Shown here: piece by piece, positions 52,087-61,000 of the stretch
How the letters are laid out: every line of letters starts with the position of its first letter
Numbering within the stretch: position 1 is the first letter of the stretch
Source: Larkinella humicola
GTDB lineage: Bacteria > Bacteroidota > Bacteroidia > Cytophagales > Spirosomataceae
Length of the DNA: 64,000 nucleotides
Reading direction: 5' to 3'
Assembly (NCBI RefSeq): GCF_008727875.1
Contig: NZ_VTWS01000008.1
Span: forward strand, 300,612-364,611
The notes under the pieces: generated by a model
What the model saw: only the letters and a program-made list of their open reading frames with translations
Told to the model about the DNA's origin: nothing
Databases searched by the model: none
Program-made: the position numbers and the translations under genes

Positions 52087-52329
52087 ATGAAGAAACTACT
52101 GATAGTTGCCGTGGTCATTACGAGTGGTTTGATTCAGTCCTGTACCAAGAGTCATGGCCAATCTCAGAACGTTACACCTGAGATTGTTACCATTAAGCAC
52201 GTGGCGTTTAGCCATAAGGAGGTCAAACAAAGAATTGAGACAGAGTATAACAGGAACTATAGGCTGGTAAGCTCTATTACTTCCTGTTACGAACAGAGTT
52301 GTATCACAACCTTAGTATTTGAAAAGTAG
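52087..52329 (+). CDS. Small lipoprotein, unknown function
   Basis: An 80-residue lipoprotein: signal MKKLLIVAVVITSGLIQSC with lipobox IQSC at Cys19, then a short basic domain ending SSITSCYEQSCITTLVFEK, where two Cys could form a disulfide. The Met at 52087 is chosen because it begins the signal peptide; the upstream in-frame extension is not signal-like. I do not recognise the family. It lies before umuD but with a 285-base gap, so co-regulation is doubtful. Confidence 0.62.
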   Translation: MKKLLIVAVVITSGLIQSCTKSHGQSQNVTPEIVTIKHVAFSHKEVKQRIETEYNRNYRLVSSITSCYEQSCITTLVFEK

Positions 52330-52422
52330 GCTAAAGCCATGAAGGTGGCTGGGCGATCCGATCTTGAGACGAAGCCACATCCGGGGTTTGGTGTCCATGT
52401 CACCAATATAGCAAAAAGATAT

Positions 52423-52457
52423 ACAAAAAAATACCCCGGCTCCATCGAAACCGGGGT
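52423..52457 (-). terminator. Minus-strand intrinsic terminator with no assigned gene
   Basis: Stem ACCCCGG (52433-52439) pairs with CCGGGGT (52451-52457) around an 11-base loop. Read on the minus strand it is followed by TATTTTTTTGTAT (52432 down to about 52420), a strong intrinsic terminator. No convincing minus-strand protein gene lies to its right, so it may end a short untranslated RNA transcribed leftward from the umuD promoter region. Confidence 0.5.
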
Positions 52458-52560
52458 GATTCAACATTCTGTTAACTGTGATTATGTAGCCCAAAATAGC
52501 TAAAAATTAGTACATATCATACCGTTATCTCAGGTTTATAATATATTTATGTGATATAAA

Positions 52561-52605
52561 TTGACAATATGGTAGCAATTGTGTTATAGTTGCATTATAA
52601 GCAAC
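52561..52605 (+). promoter_or_regulatory. umuDC promoter and possible operator
   Basis: TTG (52561-52563) and TATAGTTG (52585-52592, 7 of 8 to TAnnTTTG) are spaced 21 bases. GTTGC (52589-52593) and GCAAC (52601-52605) form an inverted repeat with a 7-base spacer across the expected transcription start, and GCAA (52575-52578) with TTGC (52590-52593) forms another. One of these may be a LexA-type SOS operator. The Bacteroidota SOS box is not fixed, so this is tentative. Confidence 0.4.
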
Positions 52606-52614
52606 TCTGTAAAC

Positions 52615-53079
52615 ATGATTGCCGATGACCTACTTATACCTGATGAGATCATTTTGCTCGATTCCCGAGGCTGGGACGAGCAATTTCTGGGCTTCCAACC
52701 AACGACGGGATTTGCGTCCCCCGCCAACCAGGATTTCAAACGTGCCTGTGACCTTAACGAACTCGTGGTCACCAACCGGGATGCTACTTACTATGTTGAA
52801 ATGACCACGGACAGCATGGTGGGTGAACGCATCCGGGCGGGCGACCGGCTGATTGTCGATGCCAGCCGAAAGGTGGTATCGGGTACCCTGATCATGGCTT
52901 GGGCCGATGGTGGATACCGCATCCGGCGCATTCAACTGCTGGATCATATTTCCGTTCTGCACGCTTCGCACCCGGATTATCCGCCAATTTACTGCCATGA
53001 AGACGGTGACTTTCAATTCTTCGGTGTGGTGACCTTTGTATTTTTCCCGCCCTACCAGCCTACTCAGGATGAATTATGA
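52615..53079 (+). CDS. UmuD-like S24 protein with altered catalytic residues
   Basis: A 154-residue LexA/UmuD-family (S24) protein upstream of umuC, with the UmuD core GFASPANQDFKR, CDLNELVVTNRDATYYVEM and TTDSMVGERIRAGDRLIVD, so Ser67 is the nucleophile. The general-base Lys (E. coli UmuD Lys97, in FTVKKLQ) aligns with Arg104 in YRIRRIQL, and the cleavage-site Cys-Gly is Thr31-Gly32. Self-cleavage may therefore be impaired. The Met at 52615 is chosen because it follows the promoter and matches UmuD length. Confidence 0.85.
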   Translation: MIADDLLIPDEIILLDSRGWDEQFLGFQPTTGFASPANQDFKRACDLNELVVTNRDATYYVEMTTDSMVGERIRAGDRLIVDASRKVVSGTLIMAWADGGYRIRRIQLLDHISVLHASHPDYPPIYCHEDGDFQFFGVVTFVFFPPYQPTQDEL

Positions 53080-54359
53080 ACGAGGAGGTCTGGAAAATAC
53101 ACGTCGATGTCAACAACTTCTACCCCAGTTGTCACGTATCGGTCAATCCGGCGCTGCGGGGTAAAGCGGTTGCGGTACTCTCCAACAACGATGGAAATGT
53201 GATTTCCCGAAGTGTAGCCGCCAAGGCGATGGGCATACCGATGGGGGCCGTATTCCACGAAATCAAGCACCTGGTTACTTCGGGTAAATTGATCGTTTTT
53301 TCAAGCAAGTATCAGTTATACGGCGATTTTTCCACGCGGGTCATGAACATCCTGCGTCGCTTTATTCCAGCCGTCGAACTCTATAGCATCGACGAAGGAT
53401 TCGGAGAGATCAAGGCTGAACTTAAAGAGGTGATCGAACTGGCGCGGAAGGTCAAGGATACGATCTTTCGGTGGCTGCGGCTACACGTATCGATCGGTAT
53501 TGCTAAAACCAAATCACTGGCCAAAGTAGCCACCTATATCGCCAAACGAAGGGAAGAATATGATGGGGTATTTGCCCTTGGTGAGACTGATCAGACAAAT
53601 GATGTGCTGAGGGAGATAAAAGTCGGCGATCTGTGGGGAATTGGTTATAGCGGAGAAAAGAAGCTCAATAGCATTGGAGTTGAAAACGCCTTCCAGCTTA
53701 TCGGGCTTCCCGACGGATGGATTCAGAAGAACCTGACGGTTCAGGGCCTGCGGCTGGCCTATGAGCTGCGAGGTGAAGTCTGTAAACCGCTGCAATTGGA
53801 AATCAAGCCCAAGAAGGCGATCATGGTGGCTCCCAGCTTTGGCCGGGTCGTCACCGACCTTGAAACGATGACCAAGGCGCTGAAGCGGCATGTCATCAAG
53901 GCCGGTGAAAAGCTCCGGCACCAGCACTCCAAAGCCGCCCTGATGACGGTGTTTATCAATACCAATCGATTTGCCAAACACAAGCCCCAATACTGCAATA
54001 GTCTGACCTTCAGCCTACCTTTTGCCACCAACGAAAACGAGGTGCTATTCCGGTGTGCCGCCAGCGTCCTGGGCCACCTGTATACTCCTGGGTACGATTA
54101 CCACAAAGTCGGAGTGATGCTCTCGGGCCTGAGCACCGATACGAGTCAGCAGCTAAAACTATTCGTAGAGACGCCCGACCCCCGCCGTAGTCGATTGGAA
54201 AAAGCGTTTGACCGGCTGCGGCTCAAGTTTGGGCGGGATCTGGTTTTTTACGCCGACCGCATACCGGTTAAGGAACCTGAACCCGACTGGCTCACGAAGC
54301 AGCAATATAAATCGGAAGCGCCCACAACCAACTGGAAAGAAATTCTCAAAGCAGCTTAA
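53076..54359 (+). CDS. umuC: Y-family DNA polymerase UmuC
   Basis: A 427-residue translesion polymerase subunit. Catalytic carboxylates are Asp11 in IHVDVNNFYPSC and Asp106-Glu107 in YSIDEGFGEI. Palm, fingers and little-finger regions are full length, and the C-terminal DUF4113 segment (SRLEKAFDRLRLKFGRDLVF) is present. The start overlaps the UmuD-like gene by 4 bases (ATGA), the classic umuDC arrangement. It would copy damaged DNA in the SOS response. Confidence 0.95.
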   Translation: MNEEVWKIHVDVNNFYPSCHVSVNPALRGKAVAVLSNNDGNVISRSVAAKAMGIPMGAVFHEIKHLVTSGKLIVFSSKYQLYGDFSTRVMNILRRFIPAVELYSIDEGFGEIKAELKEVIELARKVKDTIFRWLRLHVSIGIAKTKSLAKVATYIAKRREEYDGVFALGETDQTNDVLREIKVGDLWGIGYSGEKKLNSIGVENAFQLIGLPDGWIQKNLTVQGLRLAYELRGEVCKPLQLEIKPKKAIMVAPSFGRVVTDLETMTKALKRHVIKAGEKLRHQHSKAALMTVFINTNRFAKHKPQYCNSLTFSLPFATNENEVLFRCAASVLGHLYTPGYDYHKVGVMLSGLSTDTSQQLKLFVETPDPRRSRLEKAFDRLRLKFGRDLVFYADRIPVKEPEPDWLTKQQYKSEAPTTNWKEILKAA

Positions 54360-54378
54360 CTTAATAAACACTACCCCT

Positions 54379-54723
54379 ATGTATTTTATCATCGAAGACG
54401 CCAAAGAACCAGGCTATTATCAGGTGCGGTTAATGACCCAGAACCACCAACCCCTGATGAACAGTGAACTCATGGCTGGTAAAGACGCCTGCCACCGCTG
54501 CATCCGAATGGTCAAACGGGCGGCTGCACACACCGACAACTTCATCCGCTGGGACATCGACAAGCATTGTTTCAACCTGCATTACGGTGACGATAGTCAG
54601 ATGATCGGCGCCATCAAGTACAAATCCGCTGCCGACCGCGATGAGGCCATCACCACGAGTCGGCTGGCGATTATTGAAGCCCCGTTCGAAGATTACACTA
54701 CCTCAATGCGCCAGGCCGCGTAA
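54379..54723 (+). CDS. DUF1508/YegP-like protein
   Basis: A 114-residue soluble protein. The first 55 residues fit one YegP/DUF1508 unit (YFIIEDAKEPGYYQVRLMTQ, LMNSELMAGKDACHRCIRMV), which normally occurs as a tandem pair in YegP. The Met at 54379 is the first after the umuC stop and matches the family start. It lies 19 bases behind umuC, so it may be SOS-induced. Function unknown. Confidence 0.65.
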   Translation: MYFIIEDAKEPGYYQVRLMTQNHQPLMNSELMAGKDACHRCIRMVKRAAAHTDNFIRWDIDKHCFNLHYGDDSQMIGAIKYKSAADRDEAITTSRLAIIEAPFEDYTTSMRQAA

Positions 54724-55034
54724 TCACCATGATCATCAACGCAACGGTTTTTGAGGTCCAGGATAGAAGTGGTGTCGTTAAACAACCGGCAGCAAAAACA
54801 TGATTTCATATATTCTGACCTCCCCGCTGAAAACCAGCCTTTTCTACAGTAAACCGTTGGGGCGATTTCCCGGGACTTCATCCACCAACCAATCTCCATG
54901 GCGAACTCTAGGTTACCGCCGGATGGGCGTAGGTTTTATCCCAAACAATCAGATAATGGATGCAGGCGGTGCTTTAGAGGCAATCTATCTCTATCTTTCA
55001 GCCATAAAAAATTTTCGTGTAATCCACTCTACAA
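54724..55034. other. Intergenic gap before the DUF808 gene
   Basis: This 311-base gap has no well-supported gene. A 24-codon plus-strand frame starts at 54729 (MIINATVFEVQDRSG) and an 88-codon frame runs 54800-55066 into the next gene; both look accidental. No strong promoter pair or hairpin was found. Confidence 0.35.
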
Positions 55035-55910
55035 ATGGCCTCTGGTTTTTTTGCAATTTTAGATGATATTGCTGCCTTAATGGATGATGTTGCTTTAGCA
55101 ACAAAAATAGCCACCCGGAAAACCGCCGGGATATTGGGCGACGATCTGGCGGTAAACGCGGAAAAAGCGACGGGATTCCTGGCCGACAGAGAATTGCCCA
55201 TCCTCTGGTCCATTACGAAAGGCTCATTCATCAATAAACTCATTATTGTTCCGATTGCCCTGTTGCTGAATGCCTTCTTTCCGGTCGCCATCACCTTTGT
55301 CCTGCTGCTGGGCGGTTGTTACCTGGCCTACGAAGGGGGCGAAAAAATAATCGACTACTTTGGCAAAAAAAAGGCACCCCAACACCAGGCGACCCCGGAT
55401 GACCAGCAAGCCACTCCTCCTGTCGACCAGGAAAAAGTCAAAGTGAAATCCGCCATAACGACGGATTTTATCCTTTCCGTAGAAATTGTCATCATTGCGC
55501 TGGGGTCGGTTGCCGGCCAACCTTCCATGATCCAGATTTTAACGGTATCCGTGGTGGCCCTGCTGGCGACGGTCGGCGTCTATGGCCTGGTAGCGCTCAT
55601 TGTCCGGATGGATGACGCCGGCTACAGGTTGATTAAACGGTCGAACCATACGGGTTTCCTTTCCAAACTAGGCCATGTGCTGGTTGGCGCGCTACCAATT
55701 ATCGTCCGGATTTTAAGCGTGGTAGGGACGTTGGCTCTTCTGCTGGTTGCGGGCGGAATATTTGTGCATAACATCCACTTCCTGCACACCTTATTTCCCA
55801 ACCTTCCGGCCACCCTGAAAGAATTTGGGGTTGGTTTGGTAGTCGGATTGGTGCTGGCCGGCCTTGTGGCCGTTTTCAAGTCGCTTCGGCGTTCTTCTAA
55901 AGAAGGATAA
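55035..55910 (+). CDS. DUF808 (YedI-like) inner-membrane protein
   Basis: A 291-residue membrane protein. The N-terminal motif MASGFFAILDDIAALMDDVA is diagnostic of DUF808, followed by KTAGILGDDLAVNAEKATGF. About six membrane segments follow (LIIVPIALLLNAFFPVAITF, FILSVEIVIIALGSVAG, ILTVSVVALLATVGVYGL and others). Function is unknown. It is monocistronic and convergent with the GH43 gene. Confidence 0.88.
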   Translation: MASGFFAILDDIAALMDDVALATKIATRKTAGILGDDLAVNAEKATGFLADRELPILWSITKGSFINKLIIVPIALLLNAFFPVAITFVLLLGGCYLAYEGGEKIIDYFGKKKAPQHQATPDDQQATPPVDQEKVKVKSAITTDFILSVEIVIIALGSVAGQPSMIQILTVSVVALLATVGVYGLVALIVRMDDAGYRLIKRSNHTGFLSKLGHVLVGALPIIVRILSVVGTLALLLVAGGIFVHNIHFLHTLFPNLPATLKEFGVGLVVGLVLAGLVAVFKSLRRSSKEG

Positions 55911-55978
55911 GCTCAATCGGCGTCTACGCTTCGCCGGTTTTGTGTCGGGGCCGCCCTCCCATAAAAAGACAAATGCGT

Positions 55979-57127
55979 TTACTCTTTTAATGCCTTTGCT
56001 ACGCCGGAAGGACGTTTCTGGGGCGTCGTGGTTGGTCCGGAGATGGTTATTTTTCCGTTTCTCACCTCCATGCGGTCGATACAAACCACGCGCTCACCCC
56101 CGGTTTTGGCCGTTCTGGCGTGGTAAACGCAAAACATTTCCCGGCCGTCCGGCGAGTAGGCAATGCTGTTGTGCCCGGTGCCCGTCACCTCTCCTCCCCG
56201 GTCGGTATTTTTCTGCAATACCGGATTGTTGTCTGCTTTTTTAAAGGGACCCAGGGGGGAGTTGGATGTGGCATAACCAATGGCATAAAACTGACCGCCG
56301 AAATGGTTGGCCGAATACATCATGTAATACGTATTGTCTTTTTTAAAGGTAACAGAGCCTTCCGTCCAGCGACGGTTTACTTCGCGGGCCGTAACCGAGC
56401 GACTTTCCCATTCGGCCTGTTTGTCGTTGAGCTGCACCGGGGGGCGCAGCAACAAAACCGGTTCGCCAACGACACCGGAAAAATCCGCTTTGAGTTCGAC
56501 TCCATACACCCAGCTTTCTTCAATCTCCTTATACCACCCCTTTTTTCGGGCGAAATCGGCCACTTCGCTCTCGACCGGATGCTTATAGCAGCAACGCGAA
56601 TAATAGAGATAGGCCTTGCCGTTCGGATCAAAAAACACGTTGGCATCGATGATGGGATAGCCCGGGTCAAAAATGGGCTGGTTGGTCAGATCGATGAAAG
56701 GCCCGGTAGGCTTGTCGGCAACGGCCACGCCAATCCGGAAATTTTCCACTTCACGCGTGGGGTTTTCTTTCCATTGTGCACTGTAAAACAGGTAAAATTT
56801 CCCGTTTACCGCGTAGACCTCTGGAGCCCAGTACGCCCCGCCCCAACTGGCTTTGGGATCACTCCAGCCATTCCTGTTCGTATGAAAATACACCTGCCCC
56901 TCGGCTTTCCAGGAAACCATATCGTTCGATGAATAAGCGGCAAACCCCTTCTCCGCTCCACCACCCGTGCCGTACATATAATAGGTACCCTGGGTATACA
57001 AAATGTAAGGGTCTCCGAATTGGATCGGCAGAGGGTTGGAAAAAGTAGCGCTCCCCGGGGTTGTTTGTGCCCGCGCAACGCGCAAAAAGGGGATACTAAA
57101 AAAGAGGAAGAAGAGTACGGGTTTCAT
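55979..57127 (-). CDS. Secreted GH43-family glycoside hydrolase
   Basis: A 382-residue five-bladed propeller enzyme with a signal peptide ending VARAQ. GH43 markers are FGDPYILYTQGTYYMYGTGG (general base Asp), SKASWGGAYWAPEVY-type region, IIDANVFFDPNGKAYLYYSR (Asp orienting water) and RWTEGSVTFKKDNTYYMMYS (general acid Glu). GH43 enzymes cleave arabinan or xylan side chains. The Met at 57127 begins the signal peptide directly; a second Met lies 7 codons earlier. Confidence 0.9.
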   Translation of the reverse strand: MKPVLFFLFFSIPFLRVARAQTTPGSATFSNPLPIQFGDPYILYTQGTYYMYGTGGGAEKGFAAYSSNDMVSWKAEGQVYFHTNRNGWSDPKASWGGAYWAPEVYAVNGKFYLFYSAQWKENPTREVENFRIGVAVADKPTGPFIDLTNQPIFDPGYPIIDANVFFDPNGKAYLYYSRCCYKHPVESEVADFARKKGWYKEIEESWVYGVELKADFSGVVGEPVLLLRPPVQLNDKQAEWESRSVTAREVNRRWTEGSVTFKKDNTYYMMYSANHFGGQFYAIGYATSNSPLGPFKKADNNPVLQKNTDRGGEVTGTGHNSIAYSPDGREMFCVYHARTAKTGGERVVCIDRMEVRNGKITISGPTTTPQKRPSGVAKALKE

Positions 57128-57391
57128 AGGTAATGATCTTTTTAGCACAAACCAGGGCCGGATGGATCACCAGGCTGCGTATTTGATCGTGCCAACCGGA
57201 AAGTACGAAGGTAACCGGTAATTGTAACATTCCATACCCCCACATTTCCTGCTGCGTACAGGCAACTGCCCGGCATCCCGCCCGCTTTTCCCAAAAGTAG
57301 CAGCTATCGACTCATTTGTGACAGTCTTTTCTGCCGGTGATACCGACCTTTGATTCATTCAAACAGAAACAAAAATCAACCGTCATACGCC

Positions 57392-57793
57392 ATGAAAACG
57401 CTTATCAAATCCCTGCTCGTTGCCTTTACCCTGACCACCGTATCCTTTTCCGCTGCCGTGGCTGACCCCAACCAGCCCGCTCGCCAACCCAAAAAAGCCA
57501 CCGCTTTCCAAAGCAGCCTGTATACCAATGTCGAAGGAAAACTTCAAATTGCGGTGAAGAAAGAAACCGGTGGGAATGTGGTGGTTCGGCTGACCAACCC
57601 AGCGGGCAAGGAGTTCTTCGTTCAGCAGTTTGGCAAACGCCAGCAAGCGGCCCGGCTGAGTTTGGATGTCAGTGCCCTGCCCGACGGTGTTTATCAGGTT
57701 GCCATTTCCAATGGCGTCGAGACCACCACGCAGGAATTGACGCTGGCCACGCAGCAAACCGCTGCGGTTTCCCGCTTTGTCGCGGTCAATTAA
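57392..57793 (+). CDS. Small secreted beta-sandwich protein
   Basis: A 133-residue protein with a signal peptide (MKTLIKSLLVAFTLTTVSFS, cleaved near AVA-DP) and an all-beta mature part of Por-secretion-tail or DUF3244-like pattern (GGNVVVRLTNPAGKEFFVQQ, LDVSALPDGVYQVAISNGVE). It lacks the rest of a T9SS cargo, so it may be a stand-alone small periplasmic or surface protein. I do not recognise a named family. Confidence 0.7.
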   Translation: MKTLIKSLLVAFTLTTVSFSAAVADPNQPARQPKKATAFQSSLYTNVEGKLQIAVKKETGGNVVVRLTNPAGKEFFVQQFGKRQQAARLSLDVSALPDGVYQVAISNGVETTTQELTLATQQTAAVSRFVAVN

Positions 57794-57928
57794 TTACCAA
57801 TCATAAGAAATTACGCCGAAAACCTTAATCGGGTTGATGCTCCGTTGTCTGACCTTGCCCACTCGATAGGAAGTACCGACGCTTAAAATTACAGCACCGA
57901 CACAAGTTGACCGTAGACCACAGTATCT

Positions 57929-57960
57929 GTATTTCCCAGGGCGGCCGTCCTGGGAAATAC
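57929..57960. terminator. Perfect 12-bp hairpin between the secreted protein and HTCS genes
   Basis: Stem GTATTTCCCAGG (57929-57940) pairs with CCTGGGAAATAC (57949-57960) around the 8-base loop GCGGCCGT, which resembles the GCGGCC loop of the hairpin at 396-457. It likely ends the 57392-57793 transcript. Confidence 0.65.
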
Positions 57961-58041
57961 GTTCAGTAAAAAGTATGCTAAGAATAGTAACATATTGAAA
58001 AAGTATCCTTACTTCGTGCTGAGGGTAATTCGAAGGCGTGA

Positions 58042-61000
58042 ATGAAGCAGATTGACAGTCACTTGGTCCTGTTAAGGTGGTTGGTGTGGGGATGGCTTCT
58101 CAATCCCTGTTCTTTCTTACTTGCCCAACCCGAAAAACTGCCCGCGCCCGAGTTCATCACCGACCGGCAAGGGTTGCCCCAGGCGTTTGTGCCATCCATT
58201 GTGCAGGACCAAAAGGGGTTTATCTGGATGGCAACCCGCGACGGCCTGGCGCGCTACGATGGCAGTCAGTTCAAGGTGTTTCAGCCCGATCCAAACCGGC
58301 GCCCTTCCCTTTCATTTGCCGGGATTACCAAACTGAAAGTGGATCCCACCGGGAAGATCTGGATTGCCTCAGAACGGAACGATCTCGACGTATTTGATCC
58401 GGTTACCGAACAGTTTACCAACTTTTCGCAGCAACCGGCTTTTGTAAAATGGTTTGGAAAAAGCGGGATCGGCGACTTCTGTTTCGACCGCCGGGGCGAG
58501 CGGCTGTGGGTCGTCCGTTCCAATACCGGTTTGGTTTCATTCAATCTGCGTACGCAAAAAGCTACCTTGTTTCGACACCAGCCCAACCAGTCTAACTCCC
58601 TTTCTTCCGATGTCATCGGCTTCGTGCAGTCGACGCCGGAGGATAATCTTTGGATTTTTACCAGCAAGGCAATTGATTATTTTGACCACCGTTCACAGTC
58701 TTTTCGCCGGCATGTCTACCAGCCCGGTAAAGCCAGTTGGATGCCTGAAGCGTATTTAAACGGGTTGTACCTGCGGCCTAATGGCGACCTCGTCGTTGCC
58801 TTCCACCACCATATTACGGTTTTCGAGACCGCTACGCACCAGGCCCGCAGCTATCCGATTCCGCCTTTGGAAAATGAGCTGTTCAATACCTACTTCGCTG
58901 CCGATCAGAAGGGAACAATTTACTTTGCCCGCGACAATAAGTTATTTTGCTTTACCGATGCCGAAGGCCCCCGCTTGCTCCGCTCCGGGAGCGAGAATGG
59001 CCCTATTAATTACCGCAGCATCTTTATCGACCAATCGGATGTGCTCTGGCTCGGAACTGCGGGCAACGGCATTCAGAAGTATGATTTACGGCTCAGTCCG
59101 TTTCAAACGGCAACCTACCAAACCGGTTTTGTGAAGGATCTGCTGAACAACGGATGGCTTACTTTGCCACCCGATCAGATCCCCCCGCTCGACCCGTCTC
59201 TGTCCAACTATAACTTCCGCCACACCTTCGATGGACAGGGGCGGCTCTGGTACAATGTTGGAAGTTCTGACCTCTACCGGGTTGATCTCAAAGCCCGAAC
59301 ATCCGAAAAAATCCCTTTTCCGGTCCGCTTCAAAAACATTGCCATCGGCGAACGACCCTGCCCGCTGACCACCGACCGCCAGGGCCGGGTGTGGGCGTTC
59401 CTGGATTCCACGGCGTATCGGTATGACGAATCACAAAGCCGGTGGACGCGTTTTCCATATGCCATCCGGAAGATTACCCTGATGTTCACCGTCGACGATC
59501 AGGCATTCTGGCTGGCGACACCGAGCGAAGGACTGGTTCGGGTCGACCGCAAAACCGGTCGACTAACCGGCTATAAAAACGATCCTGACAACCCCAACTC
59601 CCTGAGCAGCGATAATCTGTTGTGCCTGGCCACCGACCCCGACAAGCCGGATCTGCTCTGGATCGGAACCTTCGGCAGCGGAGCTTGTCTTTTCAACAAA
59701 AAAACCGGACTGAGCCAACGGCTGTCGGTGGCCGACGGCCTGCCCAACAACGTCATTTATTCGGTCATTCCCGATCAAAAAGGGCAGGTCTGGATGGGGA
59801 CGAACAAAGGGATTTGCCAAGTTCAACGCCAAACGCTGGCTATTCAGACCTACACGACCGAAGACGGTATTCTGGCCGATGAGTTCAACCGGTACCATTT
59901 TTTGCACCTTCCCAATGACCGCATCCTGATGGGGGGGCTGGAGGGCATCACGGCTTTCTATCCGGGCCAAATCCGCCCGGATTCGTTTCAGCCCGCAACC
60001 GAGATCACCACCCTTTCCATCAACAACAAACCGGTTGTTCCGGGCCCGGATTCTCCCCTGGGCGAGTTACCCGTTCAGGCCCTTCACGCGCTAAGCTTAC
60101 CCTACCACCAGAACTTCCTGACCATCGGGTTTGCGGTTTTGCAGTTTAACAAACACGACAAAAACCGGTACCGCTATCAACTGGTGGGCCTGGACCCCGC
60201 CTGGGTAGAAAGCCGTCGACCCGAAGCGGTTTTTACGGATTTAAGGCCCGGCACATACACCCTGCGCCTGAATGCAACCAATTTATCCGGCATCTGGAGT
60301 TCCAGGATCCGAACCCTGCAAATTGTCGTTCACCCGCCGTGGTGGGCCACCTGGTGGGCGTACGCTTTCTACATTATCGCTGTGGCCGGGATTGCCTACG
60401 GCCTGTTTCAGAATTACGTCAACCGGCTCAAGATGCAGCAATCGATGGCGCTGAAGGAACACGAAGCCGCCAAGCTCCGGGAGCTGGATGCGATGAAAAC
60501 CCGGTTTTTTGCCAACATCACCCACGAGTTCAGAACGCCCCTGACACTAATTCTGTCGCCCGCCGAACAGCTGCTGCAACAGTCACTCGAACCCGGAATC
60601 CAGCGCCGGGTCTCGATCATGGAGACCCAGGCGCGTCATTTGCTGCGACTGATCAACCAGTTGATGGACTTCTCCAAGCTGGAAGCCCACCTCATGACCG
60701 TCAACGAGTCGCTGGGTGACATAGGCCAGTGTGTGGATCAATGGCTGTTGCCGTTTCGGGAACAGGCGTCAGCACTGGGCATCGATCTGATCTTCGAAAA
60801 TGCGTTGCGGTCCCATTATTGGTTCGATTCTGACAAGCTCGAACCGATCGTCTATAACCTGGTGTCAAATGCCCTGAAGTTTACGCCGGAAGGCGGTCAG
60901 GTGCGGGTTCATATTCGCCCCCTGCAAGAAAAGCAGGAAGGGGTCGAGCTTGCGGTGAGTGATACAGGTATTGGCATCCCCCCCGTCAGCATCCCATTGA

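Noticed and set aside
52312..52494. A 60-codon minus-strand frame between the lipoprotein and umuD
   Set aside because: It runs through the intrinsic terminator hairpin and has no family resemblance; a noncoding transcript is more likely.
54800..55066. An 88-codon plus-strand frame running into the DUF808 gene
   Set aside because: It overlaps the diagnostic DUF808 N-terminus out of frame and has no motif.
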